64,000 nt of DNA from Terripilifer ovatus (GCA_029222685.1 JARHVB010000027.1:1-64000); one strand, 5' to 3'; positions 44,553 through 53,446 are shown, counted from the first letter of the stretch. Translations and numbers: made by a program. Notes: generated by a model from the sequence alone, not told the origin.

Positions 44553-46685
44553 TCACTCGGCGGCGATTACGGCCGGCTCTTCCGCTTCGTCATCGCGGGC
44601 CTCTTCGTCGTCGGAGAGAAAGGCGGGCAGCGTGTCATCGTCTCCGGCGGGATCATCATCGGTTGACTCGGTAGCCGCAGCGTCCTGAGTGCGCAGCGGC
44701 TCGGGGAGCCAGCCTGTGCCGTCGAGCAGCCGTTCGGCTTCCTTCGCCATGTCTGCCTTCTTCAGATGGTCGATGAGCTGGGCGGATTGCTCGCCCTTCG
44801 CCTCTCGCACCGCCTCGAGGATGCGGGGTTTGGTGACGCGGCCGAGATAGCTGTCGACGGTCGGCCGCCAGCCTGCTTCCACCATGTCGAGCCCGACCGC
44901 GCGTGCGAGCCGGTCGGCTAGGACGAGACGGTGCTGGACGCCGTGAACTGAGACGCCAGGGCCGCCATAACGATCGCCCTTCTCGTAGAGCGCGTTGACG
45001 CCGAACGAGACGCAATGCGCAAGGAGCGTGCTGCGGCTGGTCTCGTCGAGGGCGGCGAGCCAGTCCCAGAGTGCAGCTTCGTCCGTTGGTAGATCGGCCT
45101 TCCAGGCCTCGTGCCGTTCCGCGACAGCCTTGGCGGAAGGACTGTCCTTCAGATCTGCCGGCTGTGCGGAGAAAAACACATGCCGTACCGACGCTTCGAG
45201 ACAAGCGCCCGGCGCCGTGTGCTGGAAGGTGTCGAGGCAGAGCTTGTGCAGCAAGGCCGTCATCGCGACATGCGGGTTGTTGGCCACCGCATCCCGTAGT
45301 GCGAGTGTCCGGTACGCCGTCAACTCACTGACGAGTCGATCGGGCAGCGGCTTCACGACATCGTCCTCGTCTTCCTCCGGCTCGGTCTGGCCGCCGATGG
45401 TGATGACGGCGCGCTGCACCGTGGGCGAGGATGGTTCACCGCCGTCGTGCTGATCGACATCGGCTTCCGCGTCGCCGTCGCCGTCCACGGCAGCCGGCGC
45501 TTCGTCTTCGGGACGGACATAAGCGCGATCGACGGAAAGGCTGCCGTCCGCGTCGATGCTGACGAAGACACCGGCGCGGGCGATCTCGGCCGGATCGTAC
45601 CTGACCGGCCGACCCTCGAAAGCGGCGAGCGCCATCTCGATTTCGCCGAGGCGTGCGTCTACCTCGTCGAGCAGTTCGTCGGCGTTCTCGTATTCGGCTT
45701 CGAGCTTGGCGTACTCGGCGCTCAAGGCATCGATCGTCGCCTGTTCTGCGGCGGTGAGGTCAGTCGGCGTGCCGTCGAGCTCGCGCAGATGATGGGTGTG
45801 ACCGAACGGGAAATCGACATTCACCTCGATCCACTTCCAGCCTTCGCCGGCGATCTGCTTCGCTTCGGCCTTCAGCTTCTCGGCGACCAAGCCGTCGAGC
45901 AGGCCGACATTCTCAAGCCAGCCGCCATCGTCCTGCTGGAAGAGGTCGCGCATGACGATGCCGCCCGCCTGCTCATAGGCGTCAAGGCTGACGAATAGAG
46001 CGCGCTTGTCGGATGCGCGCACGGTGCGTTCCGTCAGCATGCGGCGGATTTGATAGGGCTCCTGGCTGTAGGAGCGCTGGAGCGTTTCCCAGACCTGCTC
46101 CTGGCGCGCGTGATCGTTCGTCACCGTGAACGCCATGAGCTGGTCGAGCGATATGCCGTCTTCGGCATAGACATCGAGCAGCTTCCCCGACACGGCGGCG
46201 AGGCGTAGCCGCTGCTTCACCACGCTCACGCCGACGAAGAACGCCGCCGCGATGTCCTCCTCGGACTGGCCCTTCTCGCGCAGAGCCTGGAAGGCGCGGA
46301 ACTGATCGAGCGGATGCAGCGGCGCGCGCTGGATGTTTTCCGCCAACGAGTCTTCCTCGGCTGAAATGTCGACGCCGGGATCGCGCACGACGCAAGGCAC
46401 CGGCGCGGTCTTGGCGAGACGCTTCTGTTTGACGAGATGCTGGAGCGCCCGGTAACGACGTCCGCCGGCCGGGACCTCGAACATGCCGGTCTCGGTGCCC
46501 TCGGCATCGAGCACCGGACGGACGTTGAGGCTTTGCAGGAGCGTGCGCCGGGCGATGTCCTCGGCCAGTTCCTCGATCGAGACTCCGGCTTTCACGCGCC
46601 GGACGTTCGACTGAGACAGCACGAGCTTGTTGAAGGGAATGTCGCGCGACGACGACAGGGTGATCTTTTGAACAGTAGTGGCCAT
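44553..46685 (-). CDS. Large ParB/RepB-type nuclease-domain protein
   Basis: A protein of about 710 residues. The N-terminal 115 residues are a ParB/Srx fold (IPFNKLVLSQSNVRRVKAGVSIEELAEDIARRTLLQSLNVRPV, then EVPAGGRRYRALQHLVKQKRL and ENIQRAPLHPLDQFRAF). A helix-turn-helix follows (SEEDIAAAFFVGVSVVKQRLRLAAVSGKLLDVYAEDGIS). The long helical and acidic C-terminus (about 300-700) is typical of the ICE/plasmid form and unlike chromosomal ParB. The role could be partition, regulation or nuclease action. The ATG at 46685 is preceded by a 40-base leader hairpin and a GCGGAGA ribosome site. Confidence 0.88.
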   Translation of the reverse strand: MATTVQKITLSSSRDIPFNKLVLSQSNVRRVKAGVSIEELAEDIARRTLLQSLNVRPVLDAEGTETGMFEVPAGGRRYRALQHLVKQKRLAKTAPVPCVVRDPGVDISAEEDSLAENIQRAPLHPLDQFRAFQALREKGQSEEDIAAAFFVGVSVVKQRLRLAAVSGKLLDVYAEDGISLDQLMAFTVTNDHARQEQVWETLQRSYSQEPYQIRRMLTERTVRASDKRALFVSLDAYEQAGGIVMRDLFQQDDGGWLENVGLLDGLVAEKLKAEAKQIAGEGWKWIEVNVDFPFGHTHHLRELDGTPTDLTAAEQATIDALSAEYAKLEAEYENADELLDEVDARLGEIEMALAAFEGRPVRYDPAEIARAGVFVSIDADGSLSVDRAYVRPEDEAPAAVDGDGDAEADVDQHDGGEPSSPTVQRAVITIGGQTEPEEDEDDVVKPLPDRLVSELTAYRTLALRDAVANNPHVAMTALLHKLCLDTFQHTAPGACLEASVRHVFFSAQPADLKDSPSAKAVAERHEAWKADLPTDEAALWDWLAALDETSRSTLLAHCVSFGVNALYEKGDRYGGPGVSVHGVQHRLVLADRLARAVGLDMVEAGWRPTVDSYLGRVTKPRILEAVREAKGEQSAQLIDHLKKADMAKEAERLLDGTGWLPEPLRTQDAAATESTDDDPAGDDDTLPAFLSDDEEARDDEAEEPAVIAAE

Positions 46686-46700
46686 CGGGATGGTCTCCGC

Positions 46701-46740
46701 GACGGGCGCCGAAAGACTCTCTCTCGGCTTCCAACCCGTC
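46701..46740 (-). promoter_or_regulatory. Leader hairpin, copy 2 (before the large ParB-like gene)
   Basis: On the minus strand GACGGG (46735-46740) pairs with CCCGTC (46701-46706). Within it GCCGA pairs with TCGGC around GAGAGAG. It is 40 bases long, the same length as the copy before ardC. The following GCGGAGA ribosome site is also shared. Outer stem and loop sequence are conserved; the inner stem differs but pairs. Confidence 0.6.
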
Positions 46741-46872
46741 ACGAAGACCGGCGCAGCCCTCTTCCTCTAGGGCGCCGCAAACCCGCGAAGCCGGTGATAT
46801 GCTTCCGCACAAATCCGGCCCTGCGTAGCGGTCGGATCCGCCAAGGGTGTTGGCCCGTCCAGCGGCGGAGCA

Positions 46873-47832
46873 TCACGCCGCTTCCTGTTCGCGATCCGAG
46901 AGCGTGGCGCGGCGCTCGTCATCACTAGGAAGGAAGCCGAGGAGAAAGTCGGCGGCCTTGTTCGCCTGCGAAGCCGCGCGAACGATGGCGCGGTTATCCT
47001 CGCGCAGCACGTCGAGCCACGAGCCGATATAGTCTGCATGGCGCACAGTCGGTGCGATGCCGAGCGAGGCGCAGCAGAAGGCGGCATTCATCTCCGCCAC
47101 CAGCTCCTCGAACGCATATTTCTTGGAGCCGAAGGAGCCGGAGAGATCGCGGTTCAGCCGGTGTGGGGCGCCGCTGGCATGACCGAGTTCATGCAGCGCC
47201 GTGCGGTGCCAGTTGATCGGTTCGAAATAGGCTTGCGGCGGTGGCACCTGCACATAGTCATGCGCTGGTGCGTAGAAGGCGCGGCTGCCGCCGATGCGGA
47301 AGTCGATGCCCGTCGCCTTGATCAGCGCCTCGACCTTGGGCTCGATCAGTCCGGGCTCCGGCGGCGGCGCAGCAATGGCGAGAGCTTCGGGCAGGCCTTC
47401 GCACTGCGCCAGGTTGAAGACGGTGAAGCGCTTAAGGAATGGAATCGCCTGTGCTTCCTCGCCGGTCTCGCGTGCCCGCTTTTTCTCGTCGTCGGGAATG
47501 AAGCGATCGGCGTAGACGACGGTCGTGCCGTGCTCGCCCTTGCGGACATTGCCGCCGATCGACAGCGCCTGGCGGAAGGTGACCCAGCCCTGAACCGGAA
47601 ACCCATGCTCGATCACCGAGCCCCAGAGGATCAGCACATTGATGCCCGAGTATTGCCGGCCGGTGGCGGCGTTCTTCGGCATGGCGAGCGGCGCCTTCGC
47701 CGCCGCCGTTCCCCACGGCTGGACCCAGGGCACGCGGCCGGCCTCCAGCTCGGCCATGATCTTGGTGGTGATTTCGTCGTAAAGGCTCGTCCGGTCGGAG
47801 CCGGAACGGGCGCGAGCGGCGTGTCTGGACAT
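46873..47832 (-). CDS. ardC: ArdC-type antirestriction protein with zincin domain
   Basis: A 319-residue protein. The N-terminal 130 residues are the ArdC single-strand DNA-binding domain (DEITTKIMAELEAGRVPWVQPWG, GRQYSGINVLILWG, GWVTFRQALSIGGNVRKGEHGTTVVYAD). The C-terminal part is a zinc metalloprotease-like domain with HELGH at 214-218 and SFGSKKYAFEELVAEMNAAF. Known ArdC proteins shield incoming DNA from restriction. It starts the second maintenance block and has its own 40-base leader hairpin. Confidence 0.92.
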   Translation of the reverse strand: MSRHAARARSGSDRTSLYDEITTKIMAELEAGRVPWVQPWGTAAAKAPLAMPKNAATGRQYSGINVLILWGSVIEHGFPVQGWVTFRQALSIGGNVRKGEHGTTVVYADRFIPDDEKKRARETGEEAQAIPFLKRFTVFNLAQCEGLPEALAIAAPPPEPGLIEPKVEALIKATGIDFRIGGSRAFYAPAHDYVQVPPPQAYFEPINWHRTALHELGHASGAPHRLNRDLSGSFGSKKYAFEELVAEMNAAFCCASLGIAPTVRHADYIGSWLDVLREDNRAIVRAASQANKAADFLLGFLPSDDERRATLSDREQEAA

Positions 47833-47844
47833 CGCGGATCTCCG

Positions 47845-47884
47845 CGACGGGCGCCGGGAGCCTCTCTCCCAGTCTTCAACCCGT
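47845..47884 (-). promoter_or_regulatory. Leader hairpin, copy 1 (before ardC)
   Basis: On the minus strand GACGGG (47879-47884) pairs with CCCGTC (47845-47850), and inside GGGAG pairs with CTCCC around a purine-rich loop (AGAGG). The GCGGAGA ribosome site and ATG (47832) follow at once. Further hairpins lie upstream, including AGGGGAA/TTCCCCT at 47972-47989, so the whole leader is highly structured. Confidence 0.6.
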
Positions 47885-48010
47885 CACGGAAACCCCGCCT
47901 GCACTCTCACTCTCGGGGCGTTGCGGGGTGTCCCCGCAGAAGGGGTCGGCCGAGACGCTTGGCTCGGACGCAGGGGAAGGCTTTCCCCTCAGACTTCCGT
48001 GTCTGGGGGC

Positions 48011-48024
48011 CCTCTATTTAGAGG
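48011..48024. other. Perfect palindrome in the ardC/abiE intergenic gap
   Basis: CCTCTA-TT-TAGAGG is a 14-base palindrome in the 387-base gap between the divergent ardC and abiE genes. It may be an operator or part of a hairpin-rich leader. Other than this, the leader hairpins and the abiE promoter, nothing was seen in the gap. Confidence 0.3.
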
Positions 48025-48156
48025 CTATGGCGTTCGATGCCATCCGGGGCTGCTTTGTTCTGGAAAAATGCGTTGGAAGGGGCATTTTATACCCTATACG
48101 GCGCGTTTTACGCGACCAGAAGGGCGGTTCCGGCTTTTGTTCCTGAGAAGACTCTG

Positions 48157-48203
48157 TTGACAAATATGCGTCAGAATGGCTATTCATTACCCACTTTGAC
48201 GCA
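48157..48203 (+). promoter_or_regulatory. abiE promoter with inverted repeats
   Basis: TTGACA (48157-48162) is followed after 18 bases by TATTCA (48181-48186). TGCGTCA (48167-48173), inside the spacer, and TGACGCA (48197-48203), just past the -10, form a seven-base inverted repeat 30 bases apart. AbiEi antitoxins are known to repress their own promoter through inverted repeats, so these are likely operator half-sites. Confidence 0.55.
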
Positions 48204-48219
48204 GAATCACAGACAAATC

Positions 48220-49032
48220 ATGCAGCCTCGCCAGCACAAAACGGCCAGCTTCCTGTCGGCTCATCCGGTCTTCACCCGGGCGGAGTTCGCGGCGGCTTTC
48301 GGCCATCCGGCGGGCGCGGCCAATGTCACCAGCCTGCTCCGGCATCATCTGCGCGCCGGCAACATCAAGCGTGTCAGTCGCGAGGTGTTTGCCGCGGTGC
48401 CGGCCCACCTGGCGGCCGAGCGGATGATGATCGACCGCTTTGCCGCGGCGAGCAAGCTCCGGCCGGATGGCGTTCTGGGTTTCCACTCCGCGCTTGAGCT
48501 GCATGGCATAGCCTACTCGGAGTTCAACGAGGTTCAGCTCATCAGTGCCGGACGGACCGAACGCGTGGACCTGCCATTTGGCGCCTGCCGCTTCGTCGCT
48601 CCGCCGAAGGCGTTGGCGGCGGCTGGCCAGGCCGACTACCTGACCGTGACCATGGACCGGCAGGGGGTGGCGGTCCGTGTCACCGCGGTCGAACGCACGG
48701 TCGTCGATGTTCTGCACCGGCCGGAACTCGCCGGCGGCACCGAGGAAGTCCTGAAGTCGCTGGACCTGGTGCGCTATCTCGATCCGGCAAAGGTCGCCGA
48801 CTATGTCGAGCTGCTGGACAACCGCTCGCTTGCCTCCGTTTCCGGCTGGTGGCTCGAGAAGCGGCGCGCCGCGCTCGGCGTCGCCGACGACGTCCTGACG
48901 CGCCTGCGAACACGGCTTCCACGATCAAAGCATTATGCGCTGGGCGCCGAACCCGGTCATGCGGTGCTCGTCGAGCCATGGCGCGTGCTTCTCCCAGCGC
49001 AGGCGGTCGACGCCGCCTTTGAAGGCGTCTGA
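48220..49032 (+). CDS. abiEi: AbiEi-type antitoxin (type IV toxin-antitoxin)
   Basis: A 270-residue antitoxin and repressor. The N-terminal winged helix (KTASFLSAHPVFTRAEFAAAFGHPAGAANVTSLLRHHLRAGNIKRVSREVFAAVP) is followed by the AbiEi C-terminal domain (LGFHSALELHGIAYSEFNEVQLIS...VTAVERTVVDVLHRPELAGG). The ATG at 48220 lies downstream of the promoter described above; upstream in-frame ATGs (48037, 48166) fall in or before it. It shares its last base with the toxin start. Confidence 0.88.
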   Translation: MQPRQHKTASFLSAHPVFTRAEFAAAFGHPAGAANVTSLLRHHLRAGNIKRVSREVFAAVPAHLAAERMMIDRFAAASKLRPDGVLGFHSALELHGIAYSEFNEVQLISAGRTERVDLPFGACRFVAPPKALAAAGQADYLTVTMDRQGVAVRVTAVERTVVDVLHRPELAGGTEEVLKSLDLVRYLDPAKVADYVELLDNRSLASVSGWWLEKRRAALGVADDVLTRLRTRLPRSKHYALGAEPGHAVLVEPWRVLLPAQAVDAAFEGV

Positions 49033-50060
49033 TGGTCGCGTCGCGAGAAACGCTTCAGGACATCGCGGCCGAGCGGCAGCTCCAGCCCGCGACGCTGGAG
49101 CGTGTGATCCGACTGATCGACATTCTCGATGCCTTCGGCGCCGACACGCTGATCGGGCCGCGCGTCGCCTTGAAGGGCGGCACGGCGCTCAACGTCTTCC
49201 ATTCCGATCTGGACCGCCTTTCTGTCGATATCGACATCAACTATGTCGGCGCGCTTGAGAAGGAACAGATGGACGCCGACCGGCCGGGATTGGAAGACCG
49301 GATCGAGCGCTTGATGGAATCGAAAGGCTATGCCGCGCGGCGCGAGCCGTCCGAGCACGCTGGCGGCAAATGGATTTATCGCTACGCCTCCGCGCTGGGC
49401 GGCGGAGGGACCATCGAGATCGATATCAACTATCTGTATCGCGGTCCCCTTTACGGCGTGGATCGCATGCCCTCGGTGGCAATTGGATCCTACCAGGCCA
49501 CGAATGTGCCGGTTCTCGATATCCACGAGATCATCGCTGGCAAAATGGTCGCGCTGGTCACGCGGCGCACCGCGCGCGATCTGTTCGATGCGCACCGGAT
49601 CATCGCCATGCCGTCTCTCGACTGGGCGAAGATCAAGGCGGCTACCTTGATGATCGGCGCGAGCGCCAAGAGCTTCGACTGGCGCACGGCCTCGCCGGAC
49701 AAGATCGGATGCGAAGTCGGCGACATCACAGGCAAGCTGACCATGTGCCTGCACGATCGATATTTTGACGCCTTTGGCGGTCCGGTGGCGTGGATCGAGA
49801 ACGTCACGGCAGAATGCCGGGAGAAGCTCACGCCGCTGTTTCGGTTGACGGCCGGAGAGAGAGCATTTCTGAATGCCGTGCTGGACCGGGGTGAGATCGA
49901 TGCGTCCGCTCTGGAGGCGCCGGAAAACGTGCGCGCCGCGATAGAGGCCAGTCCGGCCCTGCGGTGGAAAGCACAGAACGTCAAAGCTTGGAAATCGGGC
50001 GACAAGTCGCTGGCGCCACGTACGAGACGAGCGAAGCGGTCACGTGGGGAAACCAAGTGA
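49032..50060 (+). CDS. abiEii: AbiEii/AbiGii nucleotidyltransferase toxin
   Basis: A 342-residue toxin of the DNA polymerase beta-like nucleotidyltransferase family. The catalytic motif is LKGGTALNVFHSDLDRLSVDIDINY, with Gly-Gly and the Asp-x-Asp, followed by IEIDINYLYR. A conserved lysine lies in DIHEIIAGKMVALVTRRTARDLFD. AbiEii-type toxins inactivate targets, reported to be tRNAs, by nucleotide transfer and give abortive infection. Its stop overlaps the GTG start of a truncated hsdR, indicating that the pair was once coupled to a type I restriction operon. Confidence 0.92.
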   Translation: MVASRETLQDIAAERQLQPATLERVIRLIDILDAFGADTLIGPRVALKGGTALNVFHSDLDRLSVDIDINYVGALEKEQMDADRPGLEDRIERLMESKGYAARREPSEHAGGKWIYRYASALGGGGTIEIDINYLYRGPLYGVDRMPSVAIGSYQATNVPVLDIHEIIAGKMVALVTRRTARDLFDAHRIIAMPSLDWAKIKAATLMIGASAKSFDWRTASPDKIGCEVGDITGKLTMCLHDRYFDAFGGPVAWIENVTAECREKLTPLFRLTAGERAFLNAVLDRGEIDASALEAPENVRAAIEASPALRWKAQNVKAWKSGDKSLAPRTRRAKRSRGETK

Positions 50061-50347
50061 ATAGTGAGGCGGATACCTGTCGAAAGTTCGTTGTTCCGTG
50101 CCGTCAAACGGCGGGCTGGGAAGGCGCGCCTCACGCTATCAATGAGCAACGGACCTTCACCGATGGTCGCGTGATCTTCGTCGGCGGCAGGCCGCGGCGC
50201 GGCCGGAAAAAGCGCGCCGACTACATCCTGCGCTATCGCGCCGACTACCCGATCGCGGTCGTCGAGATGGGCACAGCGGATTCTCTGGCTGCTGAAGGAG
50301 CTAGAACAACATGTACCCTAAGCGGTTCACTTTTGATCCTAGGTTAA
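50057..50347 (+). pseudogene. Truncated type I restriction subunit (HsdR N-terminus)
   Basis: The first 50-60 codons match the start of EcoEI-type HsdR: SEADTCRKFVVPCRQTAGWEGAPHAINEQRTFTDGR, then KKRADYILRYRADYPIAVVE, which leads up to the nuclease ExK motif. Similarity stops at VVE, exactly before the catalytic EAK, and the frame continues into unrelated sequence of the next gene. No hsdM, hsdS or rest of hsdR follows. It starts with GTG overlapping the abiEii stop. A deletion or recombination event removed about 750 codons. Confidence 0.75.
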
Positions 50348-51372
50348 TTGAACGTGCCCGCATCGTTACATTACGCTCACCCGATTTGAACATCCTCCGT
50401 GATGAGAATCGGGCGGAGCTGCCCGGCCTCGCGCATTTTCTGGAACAAGGCTTCAAGGCACGCGATGCAGAAGGGAAACTCTTGCTGCCGGATCTCGGTG
50501 CGTTGGCCAACCGGACGGTGGGCATCTTTAGCGACTATGGCGGCGAGGACGCGACGAGCCGTTTTTTCACCTATTCCTTTTTGGTTTGCGCTTTCGGCTC
50601 CTTAGACCCCTTCAAGCAACAGATGGCTGCGCTGCGGGCCAAGTCTGGTATCGGTGGCAAGGAGATTGCGTTCAAAGACTTTCGCTGGGGCCCGCTGCGA
50701 CGGATGCTGCCAACCTATTTGCGGTTATGCGATGGTTATATCTCTGGGCTATTGTTCACCCTGGTCGTCGATAAAACGATTCCATCTCTATTCGGGCCCG
50801 GCGATGCCGAGACCATGCGGCGTATGACCGACGCTTTAGAGCAAACTGCTTACAGGTCGGTCGCCCCGCGAGTCGGTGAGAAGATTTTTCGAATATTGCA
50901 CTGCATTGCCTTCCTTGTTGCCTTGCTAGGGCATTCAGGGCAGAAGATATTTTGGATGACGGATCACGACGCGATCGGAGAGACACCAGAGAAGCACAGC
51001 AAGCTTCTTGGCATCCTCAACCGAGTTCTCCCGCTCTACACCGACAAGTCATTCAGCTTTCTAGGTGGCGCCCGTCCGTTTACGCCAAGGGCATTTGAAT
51101 ATCTCGACATTCTCAGTCTCGCCGATATAGCCGCCGGGACGATCGCGCAAACCCTCACCAGTATTGATACGCTCGGCAAGGAGAATGCTCAGATAAAGGA
51201 CGGCGGTGATCATGTGCTGCGTTGGCTTTGCCATAACAGCGTCACGTTGAAAAAGTTCGTTATGACCGTGAGCCGCCTGCCAAATGGGGAAGTCGGTTGC
51301 GGGCCGATAGATTTCGAGGCACGGACTCCTATTCCGGACGAACTGTTTATCCCTACTCAACTTGTACGATAG
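50311..51372 (+). CDS. DUF3800-like protein
   Basis: A 353-residue protein with features of the DUF3800 (RNase H-like) family: VGIFSDYGGE near residue 70 as the first acidic strand, FWMTDHDAIGE near 215, and EYLDILSLADIAAGTIAQ near 270. The last resembles the conserved LADLxAG helix of DUF3800. Identity is weak and the call rests on this pattern. The coding DNA is less GC-rich than its neighbours, a sign of separate acquisition. A GAAGGAG ribosome site precedes the ATG. It converges on a second DUF3800 gene. Confidence 0.6.
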   Translation: MYPKRFTFDPRLIERARIVTLRSPDLNILRDENRAELPGLAHFLEQGFKARDAEGKLLLPDLGALANRTVGIFSDYGGEDATSRFFTYSFLVCAFGSLDPFKQQMAALRAKSGIGGKEIAFKDFRWGPLRRMLPTYLRLCDGYISGLLFTLVVDKTIPSLFGPGDAETMRRMTDALEQTAYRSVAPRVGEKIFRILHCIAFLVALLGHSGQKIFWMTDHDAIGETPEKHSKLLGILNRVLPLYTDKSFSFLGGARPFTPRAFEYLDILSLADIAAGTIAQTLTSIDTLGKENAQIKDGGDHVLRWLCHNSVTLKKFVMTVSRLPNGEVGCGPIDFEARTPIPDELFIPTQLVR

Positions 51373-51449
51373 AGATTGACGAAGGGTACGGGACGATTTC
51401 GGCGCCGATCAGCGCGAAGGTTTTTCCTAGGCCCGTTAGATGGTCACGC

Positions 51450-52511
51450 TCAGCCTTCGCGAGGCGCATGGAAGTTTGCGGAGAAATAGTCGATCACCTC
51501 CGCGGCTTGGGTTCCCTGCCGGAAGTGTCGCTGCTCTTCGAACTCAATCGAGGGAATCATGTGAATGAACTGATTGTCGGAATACAGCGACAATACGGCC
51601 TCGGGATCGGGACCGCCGGAACGCAGCCCCGCCAGGTTATTACCCGCCTCGATAGCGGCACCAATCATGACGTCGGCCAATTGCACAGCAGGACTCGTCT
51701 TTGAGTCGACCTGCGTAACTTCAGTAAGCTTGAGAGGAAACTTGATCGTCGCAATCTCGGATTGGCGAAACTCGACTTCATTGTCGTGATCGATGAATCG
51801 TTGCAGCAGATCGTGGTAGGCGCGCAGGTTCTTGGATTGATCGTGCTCGACCCGATATGGGCCGTCAGCCATCACTTCCATTCGGCTGATAAGGGATTGC
51901 AAGACCACGAAGGCCGCATCGGTGTTCACGCCCGGCGTCGCTATAGCGGACAGACATTCGGGCGCCGCATATTGGGCTAGTGGTCCAAGAGCCTCTGGAA
52001 GCTCACGCCACTTTGTTGCCTGCGCGGCCGAGACGAGAGCGTTTAGAGCCTCCGGCGTCTTGTCTTTGACTGCGTGCTGGAAAGACGCGAGCAGCCCGTC
52101 GAAGGCCGGCTGGCCGAGCAGCGTCGGACCAGCAACGGACAGCAGAGACGCCATGGCGTAGTTCTGCCCATTTTCGTAGAAGTCCAAGCCTCTCTCGTAG
52201 TAAAATGGCTCAACTGCATAATCCGCGAACATCAGTACCAGCAGAAAGCGCTTGTCACACACATAGGTGACGCACTTGTAGTGCGTAAGAAGGTCGCGTT
52301 GGAGGGAAAGCAGACGCGGGTGATTGGCGGGACGGCGCGACAGCGCGCGGTACTTGAGTTCCGGAGCCTGCAATTTTGGGAAATGTTCGCTGATGAGGCG
52401 TGCGGCGTCTTGGTCCGTGATGGCGATTGCTGCTGCACCTTGGAAACGCTGTTCGGCGTTCAGAAGGTCGAACCCGGTATATCCGCTCTCATCGATCCGA
52501 AAGCATTCCAT
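51450..52511 (-). CDS. DUF3800 protein
   Basis: A 353-residue protein opening with CFRIDESGYTGFDLLN, the DUF3800 acidic motif (Asp7, Glu8), and ending with KTSPAVQLADVMIGAAIEAGN, the conserved QLAD helix. DUF3800 domains adopt an RNase H-like fold and occur in many defence loci, presumably as nucleases. The ATG at 52511 begins 11 bases after the Lit-like gene stop, so the two are likely cotranscribed. The longer frame to 52724 lies inside the Lit-like gene. Confidence 0.8.
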   Translation of the reverse strand: MECFRIDESGYTGFDLLNAEQRFQGAAAIAITDQDAARLISEHFPKLQAPELKYRALSRRPANHPRLLSLQRDLLTHYKCVTYVCDKRFLLVLMFADYAVEPFYYERGLDFYENGQNYAMASLLSVAGPTLLGQPAFDGLLASFQHAVKDKTPEALNALVSAAQATKWRELPEALGPLAQYAAPECLSAIATPGVNTDAAFVVLQSLISRMEVMADGPYRVEHDQSKNLRAYHDLLQRFIDHDNEVEFRQSEIATIKFPLKLTEVTQVDSKTSPAVQLADVMIGAAIEAGNNLAGLRSGGPDPEAVLSLYSDNQFIHMIPSIEFEEQRHFRQGTQAAEVIDYFSANFHAPREG

Positions 52512-52522
52512 GGTGAGCGTCC

Positions 52523-53446
52523 CTACTGCACTCGGGCTATCAGCGCCTCGGCGAGGGCTTGTGGTGTCCGGCCGATGATGTCGAGCGGGCGATGCTCCTG
52601 ACGCATGATGCCGACGAGAAGGCACGCTGCGAAGAACCAGAACCACGAGTCCGACGGCAGGTTGAAGCCAGCAACGATCGCCTGGATCCGATCTGACAAG
52701 GGCGGATACTCGGAGTTCCCCCACTGCGCGGACGTTGGCGTAATAGCACGGACGACGGTGGCCGCCAGCGCCAGGGCCATCGCCCGTTTTTGGCTGACCT
52801 CCTCAAAGGTGTGGCCGTGGGCTCGCGCGTAAGCAGCCAGTTTCGCGGTCATAAAATCGCGGGCCCAGACGTCGCATGCGAGTTCTTCCTCGGGAAGCGT
52901 ATCCGGTTGGGCTTTCTCGGCGAGGAGCTTCACATGGCTGAATTCGTGAAGTAGCGCGAAGGCGAGAGCGAGTGCGGTCAGGTCGAACGCCACCTTGTCT
53001 TGCGAGTCGGAGAAACTGTCGCGGTCGGCTTGAGGCTGTGGGACGTCTGGCGGCCACGCGAGATCTTCCGTTGAGGTGGCCGAGATCAGAGAAGCTGCCG
53101 CTTCCATGCGCTCCTTATAATCGCGTTCGAACGTCGTCAGCTTTTCATCAATATGGAGCGCTTGGTCGATTGTCAGGCCCAGTAGCATCGTGATCACCAG
53201 GGCCGGCGAATACACTTCGATGGATCGCCAAGCGCTAAAGCCGAGGAGCCAGAACAGGTCGATCGTTTTCGTGTCGAAGCGGATGCGATGCCGGTTTGCA
53301 TTCATCGTTGTCCCGACGGCGCTTGGGCCGACCTCGACTGCCGGGGCGTATTTCGTCCAGAGCGAGCCGATTTCGTCGGCTCGCTCTGGCACGGCGCCGC
53401 GAAGCAGGTGGAGAACGATTGTTCGGTCGCTGGGTTTGTCGGTCAT
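52523..53446 (-). CDS. Lit-like peptidase (phage exclusion, Peptidase_U49)
   Basis: A 307-residue protein with a zinc-protease HEXXH motif (HEFSH at 167-171) and a downstream Glu/Asp helix (EEELACDVWARDFMTAK), the pattern of the Lit phage-exclusion family. E. coli Lit cleaves elongation factor Tu when a phage peptide is present and stops translation. The rest is helical, with hydrophobic stretches near the C-terminus (FWFFAACLLVGIM). The ATG at 53446 has an AAAGGA ribosome site. It lies between a ParB-like gene (110 bases upstream) and a DUF3800 gene. The Lit assignment is from motif pattern, not a search. Confidence 0.65.
   Translation of the reverse strand: MTDKPSDRTIVLHLLRGAVPERADEIGSLWTKYAPAVEVGPSAVGTTMNANRHRIRFDTKTIDLFWLLGFSAWRSIEVYSPALVITMLLGLTIDQALHIDEKLTTFERDYKERMEAAASLISATSTEDLAWPPDVPQPQADRDSFSDSQDKVAFDLTALALAFALLHEFSHVKLLAEKAQPDTLPEEELACDVWARDFMTAKLAAYARAHGHTFEEVSQKRAMALALAATVVRAITPTSAQWGNSEYPPLSDRIQAIVAGFNLPSDSWFWFFAACLLVGIMRQEHRPLDIIGRTPQALAEALIARVQ

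Noticed and set aside
48037..48219. Upstream starts for the AbiEi antitoxin
   Set aside because: They fall within or ahead of the promoter and inverted repeats; the added residues do not resemble the family.
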